Below, piece by piece: positions 10,630 through 18,668 of a stretch of DNA of 64,000 bases. The notes beneath the pieces were generated by a model, which was not told the DNA's origin, made no database searches, and was given only the letters and a program-made list of their open reading frames with translations. The stretch comes from Pseudorhizobium flavum. Lineage in GTDB: Bacteria; Pseudomonadota; Alphaproteobacteria; Rhizobiales; Rhizobiaceae. Both the position numbers and the translations under genes were made by a program. The stretch's first letter is position 1. The number at the start of each line of letters is the position of its first letter. The stretch covers positions 3,282,501 through 3,346,500 of the forward strand of contig NZ_LR723670.1 in assembly GCF_902502825.2 (NCBI RefSeq). Direction: 5' to 3'.

Positions 10630-11904
10630 TCAACTCTTATCGAGACCGTAAGCGGAATGCAAAGTCCGAACCGCAAGTTCCGAATATGCACCATCGATCA
10701 GGATAGAAATCTTGATTTCCGACGTCGTGATCGCCTTGATGTTGATGCCTTTTTCGGCAAGTGCCTTGAAAGCTTGCGCCGCGACGCCCGCATGGCTGCG
10801 CATGCCGATGCCGATCACCGACACCTTGCACAGCCCTGATTCGTTCTGGGCGACGTCGAAGCCGATCTTTTCCTTGTTGTCCTCGAGGATCTTCAGCGCC
10901 TTCTGCACGTCCCCGTAGGGCACCGTGAAGGTCATGTCCGTGCGCGATCCGTCCTCCGAAATGTTCTGGACGATCATATCGACATTGATGTGCGCCTCCG
11001 CGAGTGGCCCGAAGATGGCCGCCGAGACGCCGGGGCGATCAGCCAGCCGGCGGAGCGAAATCTGCGCCTCATCCTTGGCATATGCGATGCCGGTGACGAC
11101 TTCCTGTTCCACTATCTCTTCCTCGTCGCAAATCAATGTGCCGGGCGGGTTGATGAGGTCGCCCATGCCCGGCGCATCGGGATCCTCGAAACTCGAACGC
11201 ACGAAGGTGCGGACCTTGTGGACCATCGCAAGCTCGACGGACCGAACCTGCAGAACCTTGGCGCCCAGCGACGCCATTTCCAGCATCTCTTCGAAGGTGA
11301 TCTTCTTCAGCCGCCGCGCCTTCGGCACCACGCGCGGGTCCGTCGTGTAAACGCCGTCCACGTCCGTGTAGATGTCGCAACGGTCTACCTTGACGGCTGC
11401 GGCGATTGCCACGGCAGACGTATCCGAGCCTCCGCGACCCAGCGTCGCGATCCGATTGTCGGGACCGATGCCCTGGAAGCCGGCAACTACGGCCACCTGC
11501 CCCTCGCCCATGCGGCGGATGATGTCCGCCCCGTCAATCTCTTGGATGCGGGCGGCCCCATGGGCATTGTCGGTCTTGATCGGGATCTGCCAACCTTGCC
11601 AGGAGCGGGCGTTGATACCCATCGATTGTAGGGCGATGGCAAGCAGCCCTGAGGTGACCTGTTCGCCCGACGCCACGACGGCATCATACTCGCGAGCATC
11701 GTAAAACGGAGAACTGGCGCCGGCCACCTTCGGAATGTCCTGGACCCAGCCGACCAGTTCGTTCGTCTTGCCGGACATCGCCGAGACCACGACCGCGACC
11801 TCGTTTCCTGCATCGACCTCGCGTTTCACATGACGCGCGACGTTGTGGATGCGCTCGAGATTGGCGACTGATGTGCCGCCGAACTTCATGACGATGCGTG
11901 CCAT
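10630..11904 (-). CDS. lysC: aspartate kinase
   Basis: Aspartokinase, the first step of the aspartate-family pathway to lysine/diaminopimelate, threonine and methionine. The protein opens with the kinase motif VMKFGGTSV. It contains GRGGSDTSAVAIAAA and the YTDVDGVYTTDPR segment, and ends with two ACT regulatory domains (about the last 150 residues), implying feedback control by amino acids. Length 424 residues matches the family. The ATG giving MARIVMKFGG was chosen over a GTG five codons upstream. It is transcribed with the same polarity as ptsP, 85 bases ahead of it. Confidence 0.97.
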   Translation of the reverse strand: MARIVMKFGGTSVANLERIHNVARHVKREVDAGNEVAVVVSAMSGKTNELVGWVQDIPKVAGASSPFYDAREYDAVVASGEQVTSGLLAIALQSMGINARSWQGWQIPIKTDNAHGAARIQEIDGADIIRRMGEGQVAVVAGFQGIGPDNRIATLGRGGSDTSAVAIAAAVKVDRCDIYTDVDGVYTTDPRVVPKARRLKKITFEEMLEMASLGAKVLQVRSVELAMVHKVRTFVRSSFEDPDAPGMGDLINPPGTLICDEEEIVEQEVVTGIAYAKDEAQISLRRLADRPGVSAAIFGPLAEAHINVDMIVQNISEDGSRTDMTFTVPYGDVQKALKILEDNKEKIGFDVAQNESGLCKVSVIGIGMRSHAGVAAQAFKALAEKGINIKAITTSEIKISILIDGAYSELAVRTLHSAYGLDKS

Positions 11905-12044
11905 GCTGACTGATACCACCCGTTCGCTCCCAAGGGAGCGGCTCTCTCTGCCCGTCTTCAGGAAGCAGACGGATTTCGCCGGGTCTCTTATCGAAAAGGT
12001 GGGTGGCGTGCAATGGCGGGAAAGGATCGCTGTGGTTCACGCAA

Positions 12045-12076
12045 TTGGAAGAGCGCCCGTCTGGACGCTCTTCCAA
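12045..12076 (-). terminator. perfect 11-bp inverted repeat, probable terminator
   Basis: TTGGAAGAGCG and CGCTCTTCCAA form an uninterrupted 11-bp stem with a ten-base loop. It stands 38 bases past the stop of the SH3-domain gene and upstream of lysC, so it probably ends the SH3 transcript. There is no T-run on either side, so termination strength is uncertain. Confidence 0.45.
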
Positions 12077-12113
12077 GACATCGCTGTGATCCCGATACCA
12101 GGAACATCAGCAG

Positions 12114-12755
12114 CTAGCGGCAATAAGGAAAGCAATCATTATCCTGATCAGGATTCGCCCCGCCGGGCAGGCGCGGAATCCGACGGATCTCATCCCTGTC
12201 ACGGTCTCGGTCGGCTCGATCTCTGTCGCGATCGCGATCGCGGTCAGCCCGATCTCTTTCCCGATCCCGGTCACGGTCGCGGGCCCGCTCCCGGTCACGA
12301 TCTCGATCCCAGTCTCGACGATCCCTGTCGCGGTCCCAGCGATCACGGTCACGGCGGTCCCAGCGGTCACGATCGCGGTAGAAGTCACGACCCCGATAAT
12401 GCCGGTCCCAGTAGTTGCCGATCTCGAAGGTGACCGTGGGGATACCAAGCGGCCGGTAGTACTGAGGACCTACATAGACGCGCCGTTGCTGATAGGCTGC
12501 CTGCACATAATTGCCGGAAACCCAGCCACGGCCACCGCTGAAGGCAACATCGCACCAGTTGACGTTACTCATGCAGCCATAGATCGTCACCGGCGCGCCG
12601 GACGGAATGACCGTCACAGCAGGATAGGACGTGCTCGGTCCGGAGCGCATGTTGACATTCGCAGTCGAATACCCCCGCACGGCCGCATCGGCCAGCGATG
12701 GTGCAGCCACCACTGCACACAGGGCAGCAGCGGCACTGAACAGAAATTTCCTCAC
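12114..12755 (-). CDS. secreted bacterial SH3-domain protein with Arg-Asp repeat tail
   Basis: A 213-residue exported protein. The GTG start (VRKFLFSAAAALCAVV) was chosen because AGGAG lies eight bases upstream and the product then begins with a clean signal peptide cut near ADAA. Residues about 30-85 form a bacterial SH3 (SH3_3) domain (ANVNMRSGPSTSYPAVTVIP...GWVSGNYV). The following YVGPQYYRPLG block is common in rhizobial SH3 proteins. Residues about 116-189 are almost only alternating Arg and Asp with a few Trp, Glu and Ala. The mature end DNDCFPYCR contains two Cys. Cell-wall or envelope binding is likely from the domain; the tail has no known role. Confidence 0.8.
   Translation of the reverse strand: MRKFLFSAAAALCAVVAAPSLADAAVRGYSTANVNMRSGPSTSYPAVTVIPSGAPVTIYGCMSNVNWCDVAFSGGRGWVSGNYVQAAYQQRRVYVGPQYYRPLGIPTVTFEIGNYWDRHYRGRDFYRDRDRWDRRDRDRWDRDRDRRDWDRDRDRERARDRDRDRERDRADRDRDRDRDRADRDRDRDEIRRIPRLPGGANPDQDNDCFPYCR
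12189..12410 (-). repeat. coding low-complexity repeat encoding (RD)n mixed-charge tract
   Basis: A degenerate tandem array of six-base units (CGxGAC-type on the coding strand) within the SH3-domain gene, encoding about 74 residues dominated by Arg-Asp dipeptides. It contains longer internal duplications such as DRADRDRDRD. Such arrays are prone to length change by slippage or recombination. Confidence 0.75.
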
Positions 12756-12865
12756 GTGTTTTCTCCTGAAAAGCAGACGGCTGCGCCGCTCTTGTTTCCG
12801 CTCAATGTTTGACACCCTGCCATTGTTCCGCATGGCCCCTGAACCGGTTATGAACGACTCGCAGA

Positions 12866-13756
12866 TCAGGGATAGTGGCGCAGGAACGCCAGCAGCGCCC
12901 GGCGCATCGCCGGTGTTTCCTTGTGCCCCGCCCCTGGCTCCGAAAGAAACACCAGCCCGTTCGGCGCACCCGCCGTCTCATACGCCTCACGCGTCTGGGC
13001 AAGCGCCACCGCGACAGCATCCGGCAGTGTCAGTGGATCCTCCTCACCGACGCAGATGAGTTGCGGGCGCGGCGCGACGAGGCTGGCAATTTCGCCCGTC
13101 GATGTTTCCCGCAGCAGGCCCGGCACCGTCATATAGTAACCGTGAAGGTCGTGGGCTCCGCTTCTGATCAGGCTCGCCATGTCCGCATAGCAGCAGAAAT
13201 GCGCCGTCGCAGCCACGCCAGCGTCCACGGCGGCCAGGAAGTAGGCAAGCGTCGCTCCCATGGACAGGCCGGATACTGCAATCCGCTTGGGATCGACCTC
13301 GGGATGGCGCGCAAGCCAGACCAATGCTGCCGTCTGCTCGGCGAGCATCCGGCCGAAAAGGGTTTTGCCGTCCCAGAGTGCTGCCTTGCTCGCGGCATCT
13401 TCCTGCTCATGGGCGCGCGCACCGAAGGTCGGCATGTCGATAGAAAGCACCACGTGCCCCTCCCGCGCGAGCGCCGGACCGGGTGGATCGAGAAGTGCGG
13501 GGCGGCCTTCTATCAGTTCGGCAGCACCGATGTCATATCGACCTCCATGAGCATGGCAGTGCAGGACGGCCGGACGGCGCAACCGCCGCTCGCTGGGCCG
13601 CACAAGGAAGCCGCGGACTTCGCCGCCGTCGGAAAGGCGAAAGCGGAGGTGCTCGACCACATGGTCTCCACGCTCCTCCACTTGCCTGCCTTCGAGATTG
13701 AAAGAAAGTTCCTCCATCCCCAGAAGCGCCTTCAACCGTCCGACCGTGATGGCCAT
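12866..13756 (-). CDS. alpha/beta hydrolase, dienelactone hydrolase / acetylxylan-esterase-like
   Basis: A 296-residue serine hydrolase of the alpha/beta fold. The oxyanion motif HCHAHGG is near residue 69, the nucleophile elbow is GLSMG, an acid (EEDPLTLPD) follows, and the catalytic His is in PGAGHKETP near the C-terminus. No signal peptide is seen, so it is cytoplasmic. The arrangement fits the DLH/abhydrolase_7-like esterases; the substrate cannot be told from the sequence. The gene stands alone, divergent from ubiG across about 200 bases. Confidence 0.78.
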   Translation of the reverse strand: MAITVGRLKALLGMEELSFNLEGRQVEERGDHVVEHLRFRLSDGGEVRGFLVRPSERRLRRPAVLHCHAHGGRYDIGAAELIEGRPALLDPPGPALAREGHVVLSIDMPTFGARAHEQEDAASKAALWDGKTLFGRMLAEQTAALVWLARHPEVDPKRIAVSGLSMGATLAYFLAAVDAGVAATAHFCCYADMASLIRSGAHDLHGYYMTVPGLLRETSTGEIASLVAPRPQLICVGEEDPLTLPDAVAVALAQTREAYETAGAPNGLVFLSEPGAGHKETPAMRRALLAFLRHYP

Positions 13757-13960
13757 AGCTCCCCCCCTGCCCGATCCGCCGCAACTTCCTGTAGCCGTCT
13801 GCCACCGTCAAGAAGCCTTGCGGCAGCCAGGGAGAAAATCGCGCCCGGCCTAGGATAGGAGTGAGCGCGGAAGCCGCAGGCGTCGATGGCCGCCGGAGCG
13901 GCACTTGACTTCTGCCGCCGATCGTCCGACCTCAGGTTCAAACGCCGGAGATGACACCCC

Positions 13961-14707
13961 ATGACCGATGCCGCCAAGACCACGATCGACCAGAGCGAAG
14001 TTGACCGCTTCTCCGCCATGGCGGCAGAATGGTGGGACCCGACCGGCAAGTTCAAGCCGCTGCACAAGTTCAATCCGGTGCGCCTCACCTACATCCGCGA
14101 CAGGGTTTCAGAGAATTTCAGCCGCGATCCAAAGGCGCACCTGCCGCTCTCCGGCCTTCGCGTCCTTGATATCGGCTGCGGTGGAGGCCTTCTCTCGGAA
14201 CCGGTCGCCCGCATGGGCGCGACCGTCGTGGGCGCCGACCCGTCGGAAAAGAACATCAGGATTGCACAGACACACGCCGCAGAAACAGGTGTCGAGATCG
14301 ACTACCGCGCCGTCACGGCAGAGCAGCTGGCCGAAGCCGGCGAGATGTTCGACGTCGTCCTTAACATGGAGGTTGTCGAACATGTCGCCGACGTCGACTT
14401 CTTCATGCGCACATGCGCCTCCATGGTGAAACCGGGCGGCCTCATGTTCGTGGCCACGATCAACCGTACAATAAAGGCCCGCGCGCTGGCCATCTTCGCT
14501 GCCGAGAACATCCTGCGCTGGTTGCCCAGGGGCACGCACCAATACGAGAAGCTGGTTCGGCCAGAGGAACTGGAAGCGCCGCTTGGAGCGAGCGGCATGG
14601 ACATCATTCACCGCACCGGCGTCTTCTTCCATCCCCTGCAGGATCGATGGAACCTGTCGCCGGACATGGACGTCAACTACATGCTGCTGGCGAAGCGGCC
14701 CGCCTAG
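13961..14707 (+). CDS. ubiG: ubiquinone biosynthesis O-methyltransferase UbiG
   Basis: A SAM-dependent enzyme carrying out both O-methylation steps of ubiquinone synthesis. The 248 residues include the UbiG N-terminal block [24 protein letters not shown] motif [21 protein letters not shown], the motif [11 protein letters not shown] and the insertion [23 protein letters not shown] ten bases upstream supports the start. It converges on the DUF1178 gene with two bases between the stops. In alphaproteobacteria ubiG is usually near lysC, as here. Confidence 0.97.
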   Translation: MTDAAKTTIDQSEVDRFSAMAAEWWDPTGKFKPLHKFNPVRLTYIRDRVSENFSRDPKAHLPLSGLRVLDIGCGGGLLSEPVARMGATVVGADPSEKNIRIAQTHAAETGVEIDYRAVTAEQLAEAGEMFDVVLNMEVVEHVADVDFFMRTCASMVKPGGLMFVATINRTIKARALAIFAAENILRWLPRGTHQYEKLVRPEELEAPLGASGMDIIHRTGVFFHPLQDRWNLSPDMDVNYMLLAKRPA

Positions 14708-14709
14708 CC

Positions 14710-15138
14710 CTAGTTGGCATCCTCGGGCAGCACCGGCAGCGGTGCCACCTCAATGCCTTCATCGAGCAGATCGCGCACGTCGGCGAAGCTCGCCTGGCCG
14801 ATAATGCCCCGCGCATCCGCCTCGCCGTAGTGGATCTTGCGGGCCTCTTCGGGAAATCTCTCCCCAACGTCCTCGGCGTTGGCCTTAATCGCAGCCACGG
14901 CCTCCTTCAGCTTCGCCATCACCTGCTTTTGTGCAAGGTCCATGGCGACCGCCTGCTTCTCCTCCTTTTTCCGTGCCGTGGAAACGGAGGGCGCCATCAG
15001 TGATTTGGAGATAGCAGCGGAGCCGCAGACGGGACAGGTAAGGAGCCCGGCCTCGACCTGCCGGTCGAAGTCCGCGCTTTCGGAAAACCAGCCTTCGAAG
15101 CCGTGGACATTGTCGCAGACAAGCGAATAGCGGATCAC
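14710..15138 (-). CDS. DUF1178 family protein (zinc-ribbon-like)
   Basis: A 142-residue protein beginning MIRYSLVCDNVHGFEGWF, the hallmark of DUF1178. A short CPVCGS half-ribbon near residue 35 pairs with the early Cys8. A charged helical middle and the conserved ARGIIGQASFADVRDLLDEGI tail complete the family profile. Function is unknown. Its ATG overlaps the stop of the nitrilase-family gene, and it is last in the comF-grxC-nitrilase-DUF1178 operon, an arrangement conserved across alphaproteobacteria. Confidence 0.92.
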   Translation of the reverse strand: MIRYSLVCDNVHGFEGWFSESADFDRQVEAGLLTCPVCGSAAISKSLMAPSVSTARKKEEKQAVAMDLAQKQVMAKLKEAVAAIKANAEDVGERFPEEARKIHYGEADARGIIGQASFADVRDLLDEGIEVAPLPVLPEDAN

Positions 15139-15989
15139 GCGGCGACCCCCTTCGCCTCCGCGGCCACCGTGTCGAGCGTGAAGTCGCGAGCGTTCTTGAG
15201 GTTCGGGATCTTGGCCCGCGCGGCCTTCACCTGGTCGACATCGATCTCTGCGATTACGACGGCCTCGCCACTGCCTCCGGCCGATGCAAGCACCTTGCCC
15301 CAGGGGTCGATGATCATCGAATGACCGAAGGTCTCGCGCCCATCCTCATGCACGCCTGCCTGGGCAGCGGCAATCAGGAAGGCACCGTTCTCGATGGCAC
15401 GAGCCCGCAGCAGCACTTCCCAATGCGCCTCGCCCGTCTGCCGCGTGAACGCGGCCGGGACTGTCAGGACCTCCGCACCGGCGACAGCCTCGGTGCGGAA
15501 CAGCGCCGGAAAGCGGACGTCGTAGCAGATTGCAAAACCGAGCTTGCCGAAAGGAAGCTCCGCCACTCTTGCCTCTCCGCCTGGCCGGTAGACGGCGCTT
15601 TCGCGCCAGCTCTCGCCATTGTCGAGATCGACATCGAACATATGGATCTTGTCATAGGTGCAGATCCGATCGCCACCCGGCGCAAACAGAAAGCCCCGAT
15701 TGGCGATCTTGCCGTCGGCAAGTGCAATGGCTGTCGATCCGACATGGACGTGGATCCCGAGGTCGCGGGCAAGCTCCTGGGCGGTGGAAACGATGACGTC
15801 GTTCGCCTCGTCCTTGAGCACCGCCATCAGCCCCGCGCGATCTTTTTGCACAGCACCGGTCATTTCCGGCGTCTGAACATAGATCGCGCCCTGGGAAGCT
15901 GCCTCGCGCACGAGCTTCGTCATGTCGGCGGCGTTCTTCTCCGGATCGACGCCGGAGCACATCTGGATGGCAGCAGCCTTGAACGTCAT
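15135..15989 (-). CDS. carbon-nitrogen hydrolase (Nit1/Nit2-like, nitrilase superfamily)
   Basis: A 284-residue amidase with the Glu-Lys-Cys triad recognisable in TPEMTGA, YDKIHMFDVDL and GFAICYDVRFP. The closest described relatives are the Nit2/omega-amidase and deaminated-glutathione amidase branch; the position next to glutaredoxin fits a deaminated-glutathione repair role, but this is inference. It starts 12 bases after grxC and overlaps the DUF1178 gene by four bases. Confidence 0.88.
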   Translation of the reverse strand: MTFKAAAIQMCSGVDPEKNAADMTKLVREAASQGAIYVQTPEMTGAVQKDRAGLMAVLKDEANDVIVSTAQELARDLGIHVHVGSTAIALADGKIANRGFLFAPGGDRICTYDKIHMFDVDLDNGESWRESAVYRPGGEARVAELPFGKLGFAICYDVRFPALFRTEAVAGAEVLTVPAAFTRQTGEAHWEVLLRARAIENGAFLIAAAQAGVHEDGRETFGHSMIIDPWGKVLASAGGSGEAVVIAEIDVDQVKAARAKIPNLKNARDFTLDTVAAEAKGVAA

Positions 15990-16001
15990 CGTCCCTCTCC
16001 C

Positions 16002-16256
16002 TCAGGCGGCGAGCATCGGATCTAGCTTGCCGGCACGATCGAGCGCATGAAGATCATCACAGCCGCCGACATGCTCACCATTGATGAAGATCTGCGGGAA
16101 GGTGGAACGGCCAGCCTTGCCGATCATCTCCTGGCGCACGTCCGGCGAATAAGTCGCATCGTGCTCGGTGAAGTCTACGCCCTTGGACTGGAGCAGAGAC
16201 TTGGCGCGGGAGCAGTAACCGCAGCCCTGGCGGGTGTAGATCGTAACATCTGCCAT
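16002..16256 (-). CDS. grxC: glutaredoxin 3
   Basis: An 84-residue dithiol glutaredoxin with active site CGYC at residues 12-15, the cis-Pro segment STFPQIFI and the glutathione-binding GGCDDL. It reduces disulphides with glutathione in the cytoplasm. An upstream extension of the reading frame (to 16685) runs through antisense comF sequence and is not real: MADVTIYTRQ is the family start and has GGAG eight bases ahead. Confidence 0.96.
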   Translation of the reverse strand: MADVTIYTRQGCGYCSRAKSLLQSKGVDFTEHDATYSPDVRQEMIGKAGRSTFPQIFINGEHVGGCDDLHALDRAGKLDPMLAA

Positions 16257-16312
16257 CGAGATTCTCCGGGAGCGACCAGGTGGGAAGAGCCGCGCAGTTG
16301 GTGTTTGAAGCT

Positions 16313-17086
16313 TCATATAGGCCCGGCGATAGCCATTGCAAAGGTCAAAACGGTGACTTCCGCCGCTCCCGCCTTCTTGAGCGCTCGGGTCGCGGAGGAG
16401 ACCGTCGCGCCCGTGGTAAAGACGTCGTCGACCAGCACCAGATGCTTCCCCGCGACGTCCATCTCTCGGCCCGGCACCACTTTGAAGGCCGCACGGACAT
16501 TCTCCTCGCGACGTCTGGCGGTCAGCCCGACCTGCCGCGCCGTTTTCTTCACCCTGACCAGCGTCGCCGGCAGGAACGGCCGGCCCGAAAGATGCGCGAG
16601 CTGCCGGGCAAGCTCCGCTGACTGGTTGAACTTCCGCCCGGCGAACCGCCAACGATGCAGGGGGACGGGCAGGATTCCGTCGCACTCGAGGGCATGCCGC
16701 TCGGACGCACGCAGCATCCAGGCGGCCATCATGGGGGCAAGGTCGGTGCGATCGCGATATTTCAGCCCGTGGACCAGATGACGCACGGGACCTTCGTGGA
16801 TCGCGACGCTGCGCAGCCGATCGAAGACCGGCGGCGTAGCGATCGCCTCCGCCGATACCATGCCCTCACCCGGATCATATCCGAACGGGATGCCGAGGAC
16901 TTCGCAATAGGGTCGTTCGATGAAACGGATCTCGCGCCAGCACGTTGCACAAAAGCTCGGCTGCCCGGCGAGGATCACGCCGCAGCCGGGGCAGGCAGGC
17001 GGGTAGACAAGGTCGGCGATCCAGCGCAACCAGGCCGATCTGCGCGGTGTTGGCATACCAAAAGCCGACTTGTGTCCGTCCTCCAT
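16313..17086 (-). CDS. comF: ComF family phosphoribosyltransferase-like protein
   Basis: A 257-residue protein with an N-terminal zinc ribbon (CPGCG...CATCW, about residues 33-52) and a C-terminal type I phosphoribosyltransferase fold with the PRPP loop VLVDDVFTTGATV. ComF is needed for DNA uptake in naturally competent bacteria, but homologues are universal in non-competent rhizobia, where the role is unknown. It heads the comF-grxC-nitrilase-DUF1178 operon and is divergent from a methyltransferase gene 61 bases away. A longer open frame upstream (to 17707) is antisense to that gene and was rejected. The ATG giving MPTPRRS, ten codons in, is an alternative start. Confidence 0.92.
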   Translation of the reverse strand: MEDGHKSAFGMPTPRRSAWLRWIADLVYPPACPGCGVILAGQPSFCATCWREIRFIERPYCEVLGIPFGYDPGEGMVSAEAIATPPVFDRLRSVAIHEGPVRHLVHGLKYRDRTDLAPMMAAWMLRASERHALECDGILPVPLHRWRFAGRKFNQSAELARQLAHLSGRPFLPATLVRVKKTARQVGLTARRREENVRAAFKVVPGREMDVAGKHLVLVDDVFTTGATVSSATRALKKAGAAEVTVLTFAMAIAGPI

Positions 17087-17147
17087 GGATTGACATTTGC
17101 GCCCGCGACGCGCCATTCCGCAACTGGAAATGTAAGGACCGAGCTCA

Positions 17148-18041
17148 ATGGAGATTCTTTTCGACGAGGCGCTGGTGGCGGCACGGCGGGAACGGGCATT
17201 CAGGAATGCCGATCCGGGAGCCTCCTTTCTGCTCGACCTGGTGGCGCGCGAAATGGCCGAACGGCTTGCTGTCGTGGAGCGACGGTTCGAGACCGCGGTT
17301 GAACTCCATGGCGGCACAGGCATCGCAGCACGCCTTGCGAAAGAAACCGGCAGGATCGCCAGCATCGAGCGGGTCGAGACCAGTTCCGTCTTCGCAGCGT
17401 CCGGTGAGCCCTTGACGGTCGCTGCGCTCGACGACCTCCCGCTGGAGCCGGCTTCGGCCAGCCTCGTGCTTTCGCCGCTCTCCCTCCACCTGGTCAATGA
17501 TACACCGGGCATGCTTGTCCGCATCCGGCGGGCCCTGAAGCCCGATGGCCTGTTCATGGCGGCGATACCGGGAGCCGGAACGCTTGCCGAACTGCGCGAT
17601 GTGCTGCTCGCGACCGAGATAGAACGAACCGGCGGCGCCAGCCCTCGCGTCATCCCCTTCGCCGACGTTCGGGATGTAGGGGCGCTGCTGCAAAGGGCAG
17701 GCTTCACCCTGCCGGTGGTGGATGTCGAGAACTACACGGTCCGCTACGACTCCATATTCCCGCTGATGCGCGATATCCGTGCGATGGGAATGGCCAATCC
17801 GCTGGTCGGGCGCAGCCGGCAGCCCGTCAGCCGGGGCTTCTTCGTGCGGGCAGCGGAGTTGTACGCGGAACGGTACGCGGATCCGGACGGACGCATCCGC
17901 GCAACCTTCTCCGTCATCTACATCTCGGGCTGGGCACCGCATGAAAGTCAGCAGAAGCCGCTGAAGCCTGGCTCCGCCAAGATGCGGCTCGCCGACGCCC
18001 TGCGTGTACCGCGGGATGAGGAGCCCGGAAGCGCTAGTTGA
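17148..18041 (+). CDS. BioC/NDUFAF5-like SAM-dependent methyltransferase
   Basis: A 297-residue class I methyltransferase. The glycine motif is degenerate (ELHGGTGIAARLA), followed by SLVLSPLSLHLVNDTPGMLVRIRRALKPDGLF, the block typical of the BioC-like proteins close to mitochondrial NDUFAF5, which modifies a complex I subunit. The C-terminal RATFSVIYISGWAPHESQ is conserved in this group in alphaproteobacteria. A role in complex I assembly is suggested by homology only. The gene is divergent from comF, and its last eight bases overlap the end of the convergent Flp pilin gene. Confidence 0.85.
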   Translation: MEILFDEALVAARRERAFRNADPGASFLLDLVAREMAERLAVVERRFETAVELHGGTGIAARLAKETGRIASIERVETSSVFAASGEPLTVAALDDLPLEPASASLVLSPLSLHLVNDTPGMLVRIRRALKPDGLFMAAIPGAGTLAELRDVLLATEIERTGGASPRVIPFADVRDVGALLQRAGFTLPVVDVENYTVRYDSIFPLMRDIRAMGMANPLVGRSRQPVSRGFFVRAAELYAERYADPDGRIRATFSVIYISGWAPHESQQKPLKPGSAKMRLADALRVPRDEEPGSAS

Positions 18042-18207
18042 CGGCGTTTGTGAGATAGCCTTCGATCGTCTCGAACACGCCCACCAGAGTATCGGCGAAG
18101 CCGCCGAAGGCCGCGACGAGGACGACAGCGATGAGAGCTGCGATCAGACCATATTCGACAGCGGTTGCTCCGTCCTTGCTGCCCGAGAACGCGTTCAGAA
18201 GACGCAT
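18034..18207 (-). CDS. Flp/Fap-type IVb pilin
   Basis: A 57-residue pilin, MRLLNAFSGSKDGATAVEYG followed by a hydrophobic helix (residues 20-36) and a short tail ending TNAVN. The DGATAVEYG segment is the Flp prepilin signature: cleavage after Gly13 leaves Ala/Thr and the conserved Glu5/Tyr6 pair. AAGGAAA precedes the ATG. No tad/cpa assembly genes are in this window, so the machine must be elsewhere. The gene overlaps the 3' end of the convergent methyltransferase gene by eight bases. Confidence 0.9.
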   Translation of the reverse strand: MRLLNAFSGSKDGATAVEYGLIAALIAVVLVAAFGGFADTLVGVFETIEGYLTNAVN

Positions 18208-18237
18208 GCGGTATTTCCTTTCTCAGGGAGACCTGGG

Positions 18238-18558
18238 CTAGCAGCGCGCGTCCGTGTCGTAGGGCTGGATGATGCAGACCGAGCCTGGCGTTTCCTGAAG
18301 GACACTGCGGCGAATGGTATATTGCTTCGACCCCTTTTCCGCCGGCTTGATCGAGCCGGTGGTGATGCGGTCAAACTCTTCCTGCACATGCGCAAGGCGG
18401 CGGGCATCGCCGCTATCGGCGACCATGGGTGTCACGATGAGGGAAAGAGCTATTGCCGCCGTGCCGAACAGGAGGGCGATATTCAGGGCGCCGGTCTTGC
18501 CCGACCTGTACGACGACCGGTTCCGGACCCGCACAGTCTTCCACAATTCCTCGTCCAT
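18238..18558 (-). CDS. small single-pass membrane protein next to Flp pilin, unknown
   Basis: A 106-residue protein with a basic N-terminus, one transmembrane helix (about residues 25-45) and an extracytoplasmic C-terminal part ending DTDARC with two Cys. It precedes the Flp pilin gene by about 30 bases on the same strand, so it may be co-transcribed with it. I recognise no named domain. A role in pilin export or regulation is only suggested by location. Confidence 0.7.
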   Translation of the reverse strand: MDEELWKTVRVRNRSSYRSGKTGALNIALLFGTAAIALSLIVTPMVADSGDARRLAHVQEEFDRITTGSIKPAEKGSKQYTIRRSVLQETPGSVCIIQPYDTDARC

Positions 18559-18615
18559 GTCTCAAAGCCTCGACGCAGATACTGCCTTGGTAAGCCTCGA
18601 GACTAGGCGAATTGG

Positions 18616-18632
18616 TTAAACGATCTGTTAAC
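18616..18632. promoter_or_regulatory. possible CtrA-type box upstream of the Flp pilin unit
   Basis: On the minus strand GTTAA, seven bases, then TTTAA approximates the CtrA motif TTAA-N7-TTAA with one base offset. It lies about 58 bases upstream of the first gene of the Flp pilin unit. CtrA controls pilin and flagellar genes in several alphaproteobacteria. The match is imperfect and statistically weak. Confidence 0.25.
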
Positions 18633-18668
18633 GCCGATTTACGAATAGGCGCAACTGTTGCCCGGCCT

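Noticed and set aside
12160..12410. Repeated short units that at first sight resemble a CRISPR or tandem-repeat array.
   Set aside because: The units are about six bases without spacers and stay in frame as Arg-Asp codons of the SH3-domain gene.
16002..17707. Long upstream extensions of the grxC and comF frames.
   Set aside because: The added N-terminal parts are antisense or out-of-frame sequence of neighbouring genes. The family starts at 16256 and 17086 are clear.
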